Source: Bacteroidia bacterium (GTDB lineage Bacteria; Bacteroidota; Bacteroidia; SpSt-205). Taken from it: a DNA stretch of 64,000 nucleotides. Below are positions 36,516 through 46,496 of the stretch, one piece after another. Positions within the stretch are counted from its first letter, which is position 1; every line of letters starts with the position of its first letter. The notes under the pieces were generated by a model that was not told where the DNA came from, did not search any database, and saw nothing but the letters and a program-made list of their open reading frames with translations. Position numbers and translations under genes: made by a program. The stretch spans positions 1,703,729-1,767,728 of the forward strand of contig BPGV01000001.1 of the NCBI GenBank assembly GCA_026003215.1, given 5' to 3'.

Positions 36516-36523
36516 CAAAGGTA
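36516..36523 (-). promoter_or_regulatory. -7 element TACCTTTG for the tRNA cluster
   Basis: A perfect TAnnTTTG box upstream of tRNA-Ala (GGC); the two alanine and one serine tRNA genes probably share it. Confidence 0.6.
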
Positions 36524-36646
36524 AGACTTTTTCCTGACTCGGTGCAAAAGGGCGGAGAAACGTTCCCTACCTTCGGCCCTAAGCACCGCACAAAGCGGGT
36601 GACCTCCCCCATTCTTCGTATCTTACATCCCTTGTAAAGGAGAGGC

Positions 36647-38248
36647 TTATATGTTTGAACTGTTTTGGGAAAGCTTGTAAAAAAATAGGCCAAGGCCCGC
36701 AGCTCCTATCAAGAGTAGGTAAGGAATGCCGCCGTCTCGCAGCCACAGCAAAAGGCCTATAAGCAGGGTATAGCCGGCTGCTGTGCCTAAAATCCACAAG
36801 AGGAGCGCCTGGTAGGAGAGCCGAGGCTGTACACGCTGGGCAAAGGCGTTCCAGACGGTCGGGTCGGTTCCTTTACCGAGGAAGGTCACCAAGAGCACAC
36901 AAGCGAGGGTGAAGCCGACGGTCGCTAAGTAGCTCTCCGGAAAAACCCAGCCTAAGCCCCACCGGAAGAGCAGATACCCGGCCATCGGGGCTAAAAGGCC
37001 GGCGATTTCGCTCCAGATAGAGATGCGGGGCCAGAACCACCGGACCAGCAGCACAAAGCCCGTACCAGCCCCCGACTCTAAGAGGAAGTTCCAGGCGCCG
37101 GCGATACTGGTCATGAGGGGGGTTATGGCTACCCCAAGCACAGCCAGAAAAATAGTGGCCCAGAGGCCCCAGCGTAAACCCTTTTCTTCGGGGAGGCCTA
37201 AGTCACGGGCAATGTAGGAGGCCCCCCAGTTAAAATGCGTGGAGAGCGTACTCATGTAGGCGCCGGCCAGGCCTATGAGCAAAAAGAGCTGTTCTGTAGG
37301 GGAGAGGAACTTTTTAGCCATGAGGAGGTAAGCGTTTTTCGGGTCAGAGAGGGTGGGGAAAAAGACCAGCGAGGCGATGGCTACGGAAAACCAGGTGGCG
37401 GGCCGCACCGCATAATGGAGCACTTGGAAGAAGGCGAGGGCTTTTTGGGCTTCTTTGGGGGAGGGGGTGGAGGCCATGCGCTGGAGGATGTAGCCGCCCC
37501 CGCCGGGTTCGGCGCCGGGGTACCAGCTGGCCCACCACTGCACCCCGAGAAAAGCTATGGCCGTGAGGAGATTCCATTCCGTGCTGCTCTCTCCAGGGAG
37601 TAGGCGCCAGGCCCAGGTCGGCACAGCTGCCCAGTCGGTAGCCGGGAGTACCCGTATCATGAGCAGCGTGGTACTGCCTAATGCTAAAATAAACTGTAGC
37701 ACATCGGTCCACACCACGCTCCAAAGCCCACCCCAGAGGGTGTAGGCCAGCGTTACGACGGTACAGAGCGCTAAGGTAAAGTACGATTGAGCCAGCGAAA
37801 GCCCCACAAAAGTTTGCAGGACGGTGAGCATGGCTTGCTGGACCCAGCCGATAATCACGAGGTTGATGAAGCCGCCCAGCCAAAAGGCACGGAAAGCTCG
37901 TAAGATTTGCGCGGGTTTATTGCCATAGCGGAGGGAGAGGATCTCGCTGTCGGTGAGGACGCCACTGCGTCGCCAGAGCGGGGCAAATACCACGACGCTA
38001 AGCATGCCGCCAATCAGCATATTCCACCAGCGCCAGTTGGCGGCGAGGCCGCCTTCCCGCACATATTCGGTGATAGCGAGGGGGGTATCCACCGCAAAGG
38101 TGGTTGCTACCATGCTGAGTGCCGCCAAGTACCAGGGGAGGGCTCGTCCTGCAGCAAAGTACCCTTCTACGGTGGCTTGGGTGCGCCGACGGCCCCATAT
38201 ACCCACCGCTAAGCTTACCACAAAGTAACTCCCTAAGGCCCAAAGCAT
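36647..38248 (-). CDS. sodium:solute symporter family transporter
   Basis: A 533-residue polytopic membrane protein of the SSS family with about 13 helices. The N-terminal region (TVEGYFAAGRALPWYLAALS, then ATTFAVDTPL) carries the typical sodium-site sequences, and LAYTLWGGLWSVVWTDVLQF is the family signature. The substrate is unknown. The ATG at 38248 follows TACCTTTG by 3 nt; an upstream in-frame TTG overlapping that box is rejected. It is divergent from the next gene. Confidence 0.92.
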   Translation of the reverse strand: MLWALGSYFVVSLAVGIWGRRRTQATVEGYFAAGRALPWYLAALSMVATTFAVDTPLAITEYVREGGLAANWRWWNMLIGGMLSVVVFAPLWRRSGVLTDSEILSLRYGNKPAQILRAFRAFWLGGFINLVIIGWVQQAMLTVLQTFVGLSLAQSYFTLALCTVVTLAYTLWGGLWSVVWTDVLQFILALGSTTLLMIRVLPATDWAAVPTWAWRLLPGESSTEWNLLTAIAFLGVQWWASWYPGAEPGGGGYILQRMASTPSPKEAQKALAFFQVLHYAVRPATWFSVAIASLVFFPTLSDPKNAYLLMAKKFLSPTEQLFLLIGLAGAYMSTLSTHFNWGASYIARDLGLPEEKGLRWGLWATIFLAVLGVAITPLMTSIAGAWNFLLESGAGTGFVLLVRWFWPRISIWSEIAGLLAPMAGYLLFRWGLGWVFPESYLATVGFTLACVLLVTFLGKGTDPTVWNAFAQRVQPRLSYQALLLWILGTAAGYTLLIGLLLWLRDGGIPYLLLIGAAGLGLFFYKLSQNSSNI

Positions 38249-38251
38249 AGC

Positions 38252-38259
38252 CAAAGGTA
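38252..38259 (-). promoter_or_regulatory. -7 element TACCTTTG for the symporter
   Basis: A perfect TAnnTTTG box 3 nt before the ATG at 38248. Confidence 0.6.
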
Positions 38260-38300
38260 AGCTGTACCTTGCCAGAAAATCTTTATCTTAGCAGGCCTTT

Positions 38301-38924
38301 ATGGCCGAGGTAATGGTAGGGCTAAGCTATGTCTTGACAGGGATAGCTGGGCTCTTGGCAGGTCTCACGGTGGCTGTATGGGGCTATGCGGTGGCCCTCC
38401 AGCGGAAGTTTGCCGGGGTGCTCCTGCGCTGGGAAAAACCTGCATTTAGCCTTTGGACAGCGGCCCTTTTTGCTGGAGGGCTCTTCTTCCTCAGTGGCGG
38501 CATGCTCTCGTATGCGCTGGCTATCAAATATGCCCACTCCCCTCTTATCGCGAAAGCTTTATATCAACTTTCGGGGATAAGTTTTGGTGTAGTAGGGGTG
38601 GTCGGACTTTTGTACTTGGGGTTGCGCTATCATTACCTGCAGCCTATATCTGAAAGAGGGATTTATAAAGTGCGTTTTGATTGGAGTGCTTTTCGGTGGG
38701 AGGTGCAGCTCATACCGTGGGAGCAGGTGTATGATTATTACATTCATTACGACGGAGTGTTGGCGCACTTTACTTTGATTTTACGGGATCGACAGAGATT
38801 TTCATTTTCTTTGCCCATGCACCTGTATGATACAGTGGAGCGTATTATAGATATAGGAGTAGAGAAGTATAGCTTCTTGCAGAGTTACGGGAGAAAAATA
38901 GCTCGTTCTTCTTCGGAGCCGTAG
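38301..38924 (+). CDS. hypothetical membrane protein, first gene of the kinase unit
   Basis: A 207-residue protein with three predicted membrane helices (LSYVLTGIAGLLAGLTVAVW, LWTAALFAGGLFFLSGGML and SGISFGVVGVVGLLYLGLRY). They are followed by a ~95-residue cytoplasmic domain resembling a PH-like or DUF5673-type beta fold (WEVQLIPWEQVYDYYIHY, then FTLILRDRQRFSFSLP). Not recognised. A TATCTTAG box lies 9 nt before the ATG. It ends 2 nt before the large histidine kinase gene and is probably co-transcribed with it. Confidence 0.7.
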   Translation: MAEVMVGLSYVLTGIAGLLAGLTVAVWGYAVALQRKFAGVLLRWEKPAFSLWTAALFAGGLFFLSGGMLSYALAIKYAHSPLIAKALYQLSGISFGVVGVVGLLYLGLRYHYLQPISERGIYKVRFDWSAFRWEVQLIPWEQVYDYYIHYDGVLAHFTLILRDRQRFSFSLPMHLYDTVERIIDIGVEKYSFLQSYGRKIARSSSEP

Positions 38925-38926
38925 GA

Positions 38927-41900
38927 ATGGGACTTCGGGCCGGCCGCGTAGCGGTGATTTTAGGGATAGTTGGTGGGGGTCTGGCACTTGTAAGTGAGTC
39001 TGTCTCGGAGAAATGGCTTAGCCAGAGCTTTGGACATTTTCTTCAGTGGGCCTGGGAAAGGCAGCTACGCAAGTATTCGGGGTTGCTGTATGAGTTACGG
39101 GAAGATCCCGTAGGTTGGCAAGCCCATCCTGAAGTACTTTTTTTGCAGTATCGGGTAGGGGATGGGGCGCTCCGGAGCTGGAATACTACGCAGTGGCCGC
39201 TCCCCCAAAACCTACCTGCCCTCAATAGCCCCCTTCCTGAGCTGGTAGCCGATGACCAAAGCCTCTATTATGCCCTGAAACTCTTATCCGACAGTACAGT
39301 GCAGGTGGTATTTTTGCCGTTGCGGGTAGAGCCGCCCTTAGCTGGAGTATATCGCAGATGGCAAGTCAGTGGTATAGTAGGCTTTTCAGACTTATGCTTA
39401 GAAAATGAATCGGCATCTGGCTTCCCTATCGAACTCTCGGATTTGCAAGGACATCCTATCTTGCGTTTTTATATAGGTTGCCCCGATCGCTTGCGGTATC
39501 CCCTACGCGTGGTATATATGGTATTGCTTGCAGGCATGCTTTTATGTGTGGGACTCTTTTTATGGGAAGAAGTGCTTGAGCGGTGGGGAGCTACCCAGGC
39601 GCGTTGGGCGATTTTAGGCTACCTTCTGGTGCTCTGGCAGGTTTCTCACTGGACCGATATACCCAGGCGACTGCTATCCTGGCCCATATTTTCTGCCGAC
39701 AAATGCGCTATTTCACCTTTACATACCAGTCTGTGGGATGTCGCTTGGACGATGGGGATTCTTTTATGGCTTACCGTTTTTTTGCCCAAACGTTTGCCCT
39801 CTTTTCCTCGGAGGGTTCAGACGACCTTTTTTGTAGGAGGTTTTGGCCTTTTGTGGGTACTCTTTGGGGGTATTTTTTATCTTTTTGTGCAGCATAGCCA
39901 GGTAGAAATAGACCCCCTGCGTCAGTTAGGGATAGAAGAACTGTCTGTGTGGGCTTTGGTGCTTTTTATGGTGTGGCGGGTCCTTAGGCTTTTTCGGGGG
40001 GGAGAGCTCTCTCCTTGGGTATGGATAGGTGTAGTCGGGCTAAGCATAGGGGTGTGGCTCATCGGGCTTCCACTCTGGGGTGGAGGGGCACTGATAGGTT
40101 TATATGCTGCGCTGGCCTTAGAGCGTGCCGGTCTTCGGTTTGTATTCCAAGGGCTACAAGCGGTTTTATTGGTGGTGGCCTTAAATGCATGGATTAGTTG
40201 GGGCTATGAACGCCGAGCTTATGAGAAGCTACGAGCAGCTGCGCCCTTAGTCGTACAACTTCGGAAGCCCCCCTTAGAGTATCGTATGGCGCGGGCGATA
40301 CCTCAAATCGCTTCGGACTCCCTCCTTTGGCAAAATCTTATCATAGAAGATTTCCTCATAGATGCACGCTTTATCGCCAAGATAATAAATAAGCACCTAC
40401 TCACCCTAAGCGATGAGTATGACTTTGTTATTTCTTGTTGGAGTGTAGACGGGCAGCGCATAGATAACCTTTTTGAAGTACGGCCTTTACCGCGCAAGCA
40501 GGTCCTACCGCCTTATGCGGAGCCTACCTTAGCGCCTTACACATACTTTGTGCGAACGGGATGGCCTCGGTATCTATACGTAGCCCGGGTGCCAGTGAAA
40601 CTGCGAGACTTGCCCCCTATTGAAGTGCAGATTGAGTTTCATCCGCGTTCCCGGCCTCTCCGGGCCCGGCTATATCCTATGGAAGAAGAACCCTCGGATC
40701 CATCGTATGCGCTATATGAGGGCCGGCGTCTCATCCGACAGTGGGGCGCAGAAGATTTCCCGCAGTATTTGGCCTTGCGGGTGGGTACAGAGGGGCGGCG
40801 TGTGCGTACAGACAAGTATTATGAATATTTCTATGCCAGCGTTTCGGGGTTAGTGGCCTATCTGCGGTATCCCGCACGAGATAGGGCTGCGCATTTAGCC
40901 ACGCTGCCCATATTTCTTATGCTCTTAGGGGTAGGTTTAGCCATAGAGCATCGAAGTGTTTTACGCACAGGCTGGTACAGGTTATATCGGCGCGAGGGGC
41001 CCCTTGCGGCGCAACTGCAAGTGCTTTTCGGGGGGCTGGTGGCTTTTTCTCTAATAGCTTTGGTCGGGGTAAGCTTCTTTCTTTTTTGGCGATTGAGTCA
41101 GGAGCGTCTGCGGCAGGAGCTTGTCCAACGGCTTACTTCCGTGCGGGGCTACCTTTCCGGCGACCCTATCCTCTTAGAAAAGCTCAACCACTGGTTAGGG
41201 AGCTACATGGCCCTGGAAGAGTCTTTTGTGCGGGACTTGATGCGCCGAGTGGCTTACCTCTCGGGGTCCGAAGTGTTTCTATATACGGCTCAGGGTACCT
41301 TGTATAGCAGTACGCTTCCCCGGGCTTATTGGGGTATCTATGCGCCGCCACTCTTGGAGCCCAGCGCTTTTTCTCAAATAAGCCGCCCGAATGCAGATAT
41401 AGTGGTTACTGCGGATAAAGGAGAAGAGCGGCTTTTAGGGTATGCTTCTTTACGAGCTGAAGGAGGGCGCCTTATAGGCATATTGCAGATACCTACGCCC
41501 CTTTACAGAAAGTCTTTCTATGAACCTTTGCGAGATTTTATTGCGTATGCGGTAAATGCCTATCTTATTTTTACCTTAGCTTCTATTGGGGTGGGGATAC
41601 TGCTTCTTCGGCGGTTTTCGGAGGGATTGGAACGGATTGCTAAGCAGCTGCGTTCTGCGCCTGAGGCGGCTAACCCTCCGCCCCTGACTTGGGAAGGTAA
41701 AGAAGATGAGATAGCGGCGTTGGTTTCTGCGTACAACGATATGGTAGAGCGGCTGCGGGCAAACCAAAAAGCGTTAGAAGCGACCCTTCGGCGCGTCAGC
41801 CAGCAGGAAATGGCCTTCCAAGCTGCCCACGAAATCAAAACGGCTCTTACCCCGCTCAAGATACACCTCCAGCACCTTCAGCGCATGCCTACCGTGGACC

Positions 41901-42457
41901 CTGACAAGCTCAGAGACATCTCTACTCGTCTCCTCCAACGCATAGAAGCTCTGGTGCGTATTGCGAATGCGTTTATGAGTTTTGCCCGCTTAGGCTCTGC
42001 GGAGGCTTTGCCTTTGACCCCGATTCATCTTCCGCACTTTTTAGAAGAGCAGACCCTCCCCTACCGACAAAATCCCCCAATTCCCTTGGAACTGTACTTG
42101 CCCGAAGTACCTGTGTGGATTCAGGCTAATCCCGACGCGCTGCAGCAAGTCCTCAATAATCTCCTCCAAAATGCCCTCCAAGCCTTAGAAGGGCATCCAA
42201 CCCCATGGATTCGGGTTTCCTTGCAGATAGAAGGGCACGAAGCTATTATCGCCATACAAGACAATGGCCCGGGTATCCCACCAGAGGTCCAAGAACGCAT
42301 ATTTGAGTTTTACTTCACCACTCGGCGTAGTGGTACAGGATTAGGTCTGGCTATCACAAAAGGTCTCGTAGAACGCATGGGGGGGCGTATCGCGTTTCAT
42401 AGTGAGGTGGGGGCCGGCACTACTTTTTATGTGGCCTTTCCGGCGAAAATGGGATAA
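38927..42457 (+). CDS. large multi-pass sensor histidine kinase, NtrY-like C-terminus
   Basis: A 1176-residue membrane kinase. It has an N-terminal helix, an outside domain (~30-190), a block of about eight helices (~195-430), a second soluble domain (~440-640), two more helices, a third outside domain (~730-870) and a last helix leading to a HAMP-like linker. The catalytic core is complete: the H-box AAHEIKTALTPLK (His about 968), N-box QQVLNNLLQNALQAL, DNGPGIPPE and GTGLGLAITKGLVERMGG. The signal is unknown. No response regulator is adjacent. The stop lies inside the start of the next gene, an outer-membrane protein. Confidence 0.9.
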   Translation: MGLRAGRVAVILGIVGGGLALVSESVSEKWLSQSFGHFLQWAWERQLRKYSGLLYELREDPVGWQAHPEVLFLQYRVGDGALRSWNTTQWPLPQNLPALNSPLPELVADDQSLYYALKLLSDSTVQVVFLPLRVEPPLAGVYRRWQVSGIVGFSDLCLENESASGFPIELSDLQGHPILRFYIGCPDRLRYPLRVVYMVLLAGMLLCVGLFLWEEVLERWGATQARWAILGYLLVLWQVSHWTDIPRRLLSWPIFSADKCAISPLHTSLWDVAWTMGILLWLTVFLPKRLPSFPRRVQTTFFVGGFGLLWVLFGGIFYLFVQHSQVEIDPLRQLGIEELSVWALVLFMVWRVLRLFRGGELSPWVWIGVVGLSIGVWLIGLPLWGGGALIGLYAALALERAGLRFVFQGLQAVLLVVALNAWISWGYERRAYEKLRAAAPLVVQLRKPPLEYRMARAIPQIASDSLLWQNLIIEDFLIDARFIAKIINKHLLTLSDEYDFVISCWSVDGQRIDNLFEVRPLPRKQVLPPYAEPTLAPYTYFVRTGWPRYLYVARVPVKLRDLPPIEVQIEFHPRSRPLRARLYPMEEEPSDPSYALYEGRRLIRQWGAEDFPQYLALRVGTEGRRVRTDKYYEYFYASVSGLVAYLRYPARDRAAHLATLPIFLMLLGVGLAIEHRSVLRTGWYRLYRREGPLAAQLQVLFGGLVAFSLIALVGVSFFLFWRLSQERLRQELVQRLTSVRGYLSGDPILLEKLNHWLGSYMALEESFVRDLMRRVAYLSGSEVFLYTAQGTLYSSTLPRAYWGIYAPPLLEPSAFSQISRPNADIVVTADKGEERLLGYASLRAEGGRLIGILQIPTPLYRKSFYEPLRDFIAYAVNAYLIFTLASIGVGILLLRRFSEGLERIAKQLRSAPEAANPPPLTWEGKEDEIAALVSAYNDMVERLRANQKALEATLRRVSQQEMAFQAAHEIKTALTPLKIHLQHLQRMPTVDPDKLRDISTRLLQRIEALVRIANAFMSFARLGSAEALPLTPIHLPHFLEEQTLPYRQNPPIPLELYLPEVPVWIQANPDALQQVLNNLLQNALQALEGHPTPWIRVSLQIEGHEAIIAIQDNGPGIPPEVQERIFEFYFTTRRSGTGLGLAITKGLVERMGGRIAFHSEVGAGTTFYVAFPAKMG

Positions 42458-45400
42458 GTGCTATGCCCTAAGGAAGCAGACCTACCTCCTATGGCTCAGG
42501 GGTATAGTTTTTTTTTCGGCGCTCTATGCCCAGGCGATACAGATAGACACTGTCTTCCCGCCGACGGTGACTCGGTGGCTTTTGCCGAAAGGGTGGCTTC
42601 TACCTCACAGCGTAGAACTTTTGCCGGCCAGGGCGTGGCGCTATGATACGCTCGCTCATGCCTTATACTGGGAAAGTGGGGGTGACTCCTTACGTGTCCG
42701 CTTACAGCTTTATCGCTTCCCTTCTGGGGGGCCTCGGTATCAGCCTTTACCCTGGTCCGCGTTGGAACGTTGGGATAGCCTCGCACAGAATACCCCTGTG
42801 CCTTCTCCTCAACCCCCCTTCCTTCCCCCCTCGGATACGTTCACGCCTACCGTGCATCGGAATGGCGCCTTGGTGCGTTCCCTCACCGTAGGCACCGGCC
42901 AGAATGCTACCTTCAATAGCGCCTTTCGCCTCAACTTGGAAGGCTTGATCGCGCCCGACCTCTATCTGATCGCTGCGCTTACCGATGAAAATCTCCCTTT
43001 TCAGACTGCGGCTACCCAGAGCTTTTCGGATTTTGACCGGGTGAATATCGGCCTGCGCTGGCGGGATATCCAGCTCCTACTGGGCGACTTGGAGATTAAG
43101 GAGACCCGCTCCCGCTTTGCTAACTTTTACCGCAATGTATTAGGTATAGAAGCCAAACGCATGGAGGGGCGCCATCGCCCGCATCTCGCCTTAGCAGAAG
43201 CCAAAGGTACTTTCCATACAAACTCCTTCATGGGCCAAGAAGGCCGCCAAGGGCCTTATCCACTCACCGGGAAAAATGGAGAACGGTTCATTCCTATCCT
43301 GGCCGGCTCAGAAAAAGTATATGTCAATGGCGTCCCCATGCGTCGCGGCCAAGACCAGGATTATGTGATAGACTACACGGTAGGGGAGATTACGTTCACG
43401 CCGCGGGTGCCTATTACTGCGGCTACACGCATAGTGGTGGATTTTGAATATGCAGACCGAAGTTATGGGCGTTCCTTTATGTGGTTGGCGGATAGCTGGG
43501 GCAGCGAAAAGCTCCAGCTATCCGTTTCGTACTTTCGGCAGGCGGATAATCCCCGGCGACCGTTGGATTTCAGCCTCTCGCCGGCGGAAGAGGCTTTCTT
43601 AGCCAGCTTACCCCCAGAAGTACGGATAGGCGTTCTGCCGGGTATAGATACCCTCCCCTACGAAGCCGGCGCTATACGGTATGCTGCCCGCGATACGGTA
43701 ATAGGTGGGGATACCCTGCGCTACTTTGGGCTGAGTCAGGACTCCACGCAAGCCCTTTATCAACTTAGCTTTGTGTATGTGGGACCAGGGAAAGGCGACT
43801 ACATCCGTGAAGCCACTTCGCTGAACGGCAACGCTTTTCGGTGGGTAGGACCTGGGGCAGGTGATTATAGTATCGGGAGGGCGATTCCCTTGCCCACGGC
43901 CATAGAAGTATTATCGCTTCGGCATCGGTGGCAACTGCCCTTGCGACTGACGTGGGAAAGCGAAGTAGATGGGAGCCGTTATATGCCTAATCGGTTTGCA
44001 GGACGCATAGAGCAGGATGTAGCCTTACGACAAACGCTTCGCTGGCAAGCGCTATCCGACTCCATGCGCTGGGGATTTTCCCCAGAGGTAAGCCTCCAAT
44101 ATGTAGGGGCGAAATACCAAAACGCCGACCGCGTCTATGAGCGTGAGTATGGCCGCTTGTGGAACTATAACGACTTAGGGCAGCGGGCTGTGGAGCGGCT
44201 AATAGAGACGCGGCTTCCCTTGACTGTCGGGGGTCGCTATCGGCTCACGCCTTACCTGGGGTGGCGTAGCTGGGGCGATTCCCTCCGCAATACTCGGTAT
44301 GCGGCCTTATGGGAGGGCTTAGATACGACTCAGGGCCTGGGGGGGCAGCTGCTGTTTGAGCATATCACCGCTGAAACCCAAATAGGCGCGGATCGGTGGC
44401 TACGCACCACAGGACGAGTCTTTTACACTTGGGGCAAGTGGCAGGGGGGCACCGCCGTCTGGACAGAATGGCGCCGAAGCGCCCTCTTAGATTCGGCTAA
44501 CTTCCGTTTTTACGAATATACCCCTTACCTGCGGTATCAAGGGGAGCGGTGGCGCTTCCGAGTAGCTTACCAATGGCGGCGGGAATGGCAGGCGCGTCCC
44601 CGGGAGTCGCCCCCCACCGAAGGCTTCCGCTTCGCTGCGTACATGCCCCAGGCTGAACTCGCTTTTACGGGCACCCAGGTGAGTTTCAGCACTACTACCA
44701 CATATCGGGTCTTTATGCCAGGGGATAGCGTATTTGGCCTCACGCCTACCCGTACGCTTTTGAGCCAAAACACGGTGCGCTTGCGAATCAAGCCATGGGA
44801 GGTAGAGGGGTTTTATCAGGTTTCGGCGGAGCAGACCCCGCAACGGCAGATCTTGTATGTAGCAGTCAATCCCGGCCAGGGTACCCATGAGTGGCGAGAC
44901 CTAAATGGCGATGGCCTACAGCAAATAGAGGAGTTTTTTCCTGCGGTCAATTCCCTTATCGCGAACTACATAGCGGTTTCTCGGGCGACGGGGCGCTTTA
45001 TTCCGGCGGTGGCGCTTTCGGTAGCCCTGGCGCTGCGTTGGCAACCCGAAAAGCGCTTGCGTTGGCTCAGTTATCAGCTCAACACGCGGCTGGACCAGCG
45101 ACAAAATGCACCGGACCGTCGCTGGTATCGCTATGTACCGGCTTCTCCGCCGAGGGATACTTCATTTTTGCAGTGGACGCTTTTGCATCGGCAAGACCTT
45201 TTTCTTTTTCGTACCGCTACTCGGGGAGACCAGACCTTTTCTTTTCAATATCAACTCTCGCAGCTTATGCCGCTCTCGGGGCTCCAGCGGCAGAGGAGCC
45301 GCCAGTATGCTTCGCGTACGCGCTATACGCTTTCTCGGGCCTGGGGCACTGAACTCCAGCTCCTTCGGATAGACAAGGAAAGTACCGCCCCTCAGCAAGC

Positions 45401-45815
45401 AGAAATGAACTATGCCTACGAGGGGTATGACTTTCAACCCCAAGCAATATACCAGCCTTCTGCGCGTTGGCGCACTACGGTAGGGGTAACCTATCGGAAT
45501 CGGCAGGTCCAGGTACCCCTCACCGCTCGGGTATGGGGCTTCAAGCTGCCCGTAGAGCAGCGCTGGAGCTGGAAAGCCGGCGCTTTTGTAGGCCTGCGGG
45601 TAGAGCCGGCCTGGTATCAGGGCCCCCAAAATCTGCCGGCGCTCTTGCTTTTAGATGTTTTAGAGGGGCTTCGTCCTGGTCGTAATCTTTTTACCAGCGT
45701 TACGATCAACTTGCCTATTAGCCGTTTTGTGGAGCTATCGCTTTTGTATGAGGGGCGTTTTACGGTGCGGGAGCCTGTGCATTCGGCGCGGATGCAGGCC
45801 CGAGCAAACTTCTGA
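42429..45815 (+). CDS. large outer-membrane protein coupled to the histidine kinase
   Basis: A 1128-residue exported protein; the likely ATG overlaps the kinase by 29 nt. The signal segment is LLWLRGIVFFSALYAQ. A conserved N-terminal module reads AGSEKVYVNGVPMRRGQDQD and YTVGEITFTPRVPITAATRI, with two GPGxGDY motifs (VGPGKGDY, VGPGAGDY) near residues 450 and 475. The rest consists of barrel-like alternating strands. A DLNGDGLQQIEEFFPA motif near 835 could bind calcium. This arrangement is seen in uncharacterised Bacteroidota and Chlorobi surface proteins; function unknown. Confidence 0.75.
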   Translation: MWPFRRKWDKCYALRKQTYLLWLRGIVFFSALYAQAIQIDTVFPPTVTRWLLPKGWLLPHSVELLPARAWRYDTLAHALYWESGGDSLRVRLQLYRFPSGGPRYQPLPWSALERWDSLAQNTPVPSPQPPFLPPSDTFTPTVHRNGALVRSLTVGTGQNATFNSAFRLNLEGLIAPDLYLIAALTDENLPFQTAATQSFSDFDRVNIGLRWRDIQLLLGDLEIKETRSRFANFYRNVLGIEAKRMEGRHRPHLALAEAKGTFHTNSFMGQEGRQGPYPLTGKNGERFIPILAGSEKVYVNGVPMRRGQDQDYVIDYTVGEITFTPRVPITAATRIVVDFEYADRSYGRSFMWLADSWGSEKLQLSVSYFRQADNPRRPLDFSLSPAEEAFLASLPPEVRIGVLPGIDTLPYEAGAIRYAARDTVIGGDTLRYFGLSQDSTQALYQLSFVYVGPGKGDYIREATSLNGNAFRWVGPGAGDYSIGRAIPLPTAIEVLSLRHRWQLPLRLTWESEVDGSRYMPNRFAGRIEQDVALRQTLRWQALSDSMRWGFSPEVSLQYVGAKYQNADRVYEREYGRLWNYNDLGQRAVERLIETRLPLTVGGRYRLTPYLGWRSWGDSLRNTRYAALWEGLDTTQGLGGQLLFEHITAETQIGADRWLRTTGRVFYTWGKWQGGTAVWTEWRRSALLDSANFRFYEYTPYLRYQGERWRFRVAYQWRREWQARPRESPPTEGFRFAAYMPQAELAFTGTQVSFSTTTTYRVFMPGDSVFGLTPTRTLLSQNTVRLRIKPWEVEGFYQVSAEQTPQRQILYVAVNPGQGTHEWRDLNGDGLQQIEEFFPAVNSLIANYIAVSRATGRFIPAVALSVALALRWQPEKRLRWLSYQLNTRLDQRQNAPDRRWYRYVPASPPRDTSFLQWTLLHRQDLFLFRTATRGDQTFSFQYQLSQLMPLSGLQRQRSRQYASRTRYTLSRAWGTELQLLRIDKESTAPQQAEMNYAYEGYDFQPQAIYQPSARWRTTVGVTYRNRQVQVPLTARVWGFKLPVEQRWSWKAGAFVGLRVEPAWYQGPQNLPALLLLDVLEGLRPGRNLFTSVTINLPISRFVELSLLYEGRFTVREPVHSARMQARANF

Positions 45816-45833
45816 AAGGTGCTACTTTGCCGT

Positions 45834-46493
45834 ATGAGCTATGAGCAGGTGCAGGAACGGATAGCTCAGGCTGCCCTACGCGCAGGGCGCAAGCCCGAGG
45901 AGATTACCCTTCTCGTGGTCTCCAAAGGCCAGCCCATAGAAAAAATCCAGGCTATCTACGCTAAGGGCCAGCGCCTTTTTGGCGAAAACCGCGTCCAAGA
46001 ACTCCTGCAAAAAAAGCTCCACCTCCCCCCCGATATTGCTTGGCACTGGATTGGGCACCTTCAAACGAATAAGGTCAAAGCGGTACTACCGTATATTCAG
46101 CTTTTGCATGCGGTGGATAGGGAGAGCCTTTTGGCGGAGTTAGCCAAGCGGGCCGCTGCGCCACTTGACTGCCTTATTGAAGTGAAAGTAGCGCAGGAGG
46201 CTACCAAACATGGGATAACCCCTGACCAGCTAATGGCTTTTGCGGAGCGGGTGGCAGCCCTGCCGGTGCTTCGGCTACGGGGGCTTATGGGCATGGCTAC
46301 GCTCACGACAGACCAAGCGCAGGTCCGCCATGAGTTTCGCCAGTTATATAAACTCTTTTTACAGCTTCAGAAGGCTTTTCCTGACCGCCCGATAGATATC
46401 CTCAGTATGGGTATGTCCGGTGACTTTGAGATAGCTGTTGAGGAGGGGAGTACGTTGGTGCGGGTAGGCTCTGCGGTGTTTGAGGACATGTAG
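45834..46493 (+). CDS. YggS family PLP homeostasis protein
   Basis: A 219-residue PLP-binding barrel protein of the YggS/PLPHP family, which buffers cellular pyridoxal phosphate. The PLP lysine is in LLVVSKGQPIEKI. Family sequences FGENRVQELLQK, WHWIGHLQTNKVK and SMGMSGDFEIAVEEGSTLVR are complete. The start MSYEQVQERI lies 4 nt after CTACTTTG, a weak promoter-like box. It ends 3 nt from the convergent rpoD gene. Confidence 0.94.
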   Translation: MSYEQVQERIAQAALRAGRKPEEITLLVVSKGQPIEKIQAIYAKGQRLFGENRVQELLQKKLHLPPDIAWHWIGHLQTNKVKAVLPYIQLLHAVDRESLLAELAKRAAAPLDCLIEVKVAQEATKHGITPDQLMAFAERVAALPVLRLRGLMGMATLTTDQAQVRHEFRQLYKLFLQLQKAFPDRPIDILSMGMSGDFEIAVEEGSTLVRVGSAVFEDM

Positions 46494-46496
46494 GGG

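Noticed and set aside
36236-36797. Open frames across the three tRNA genes
   Set aside because: They arise from the tRNA sequences themselves and have no protein-like content.
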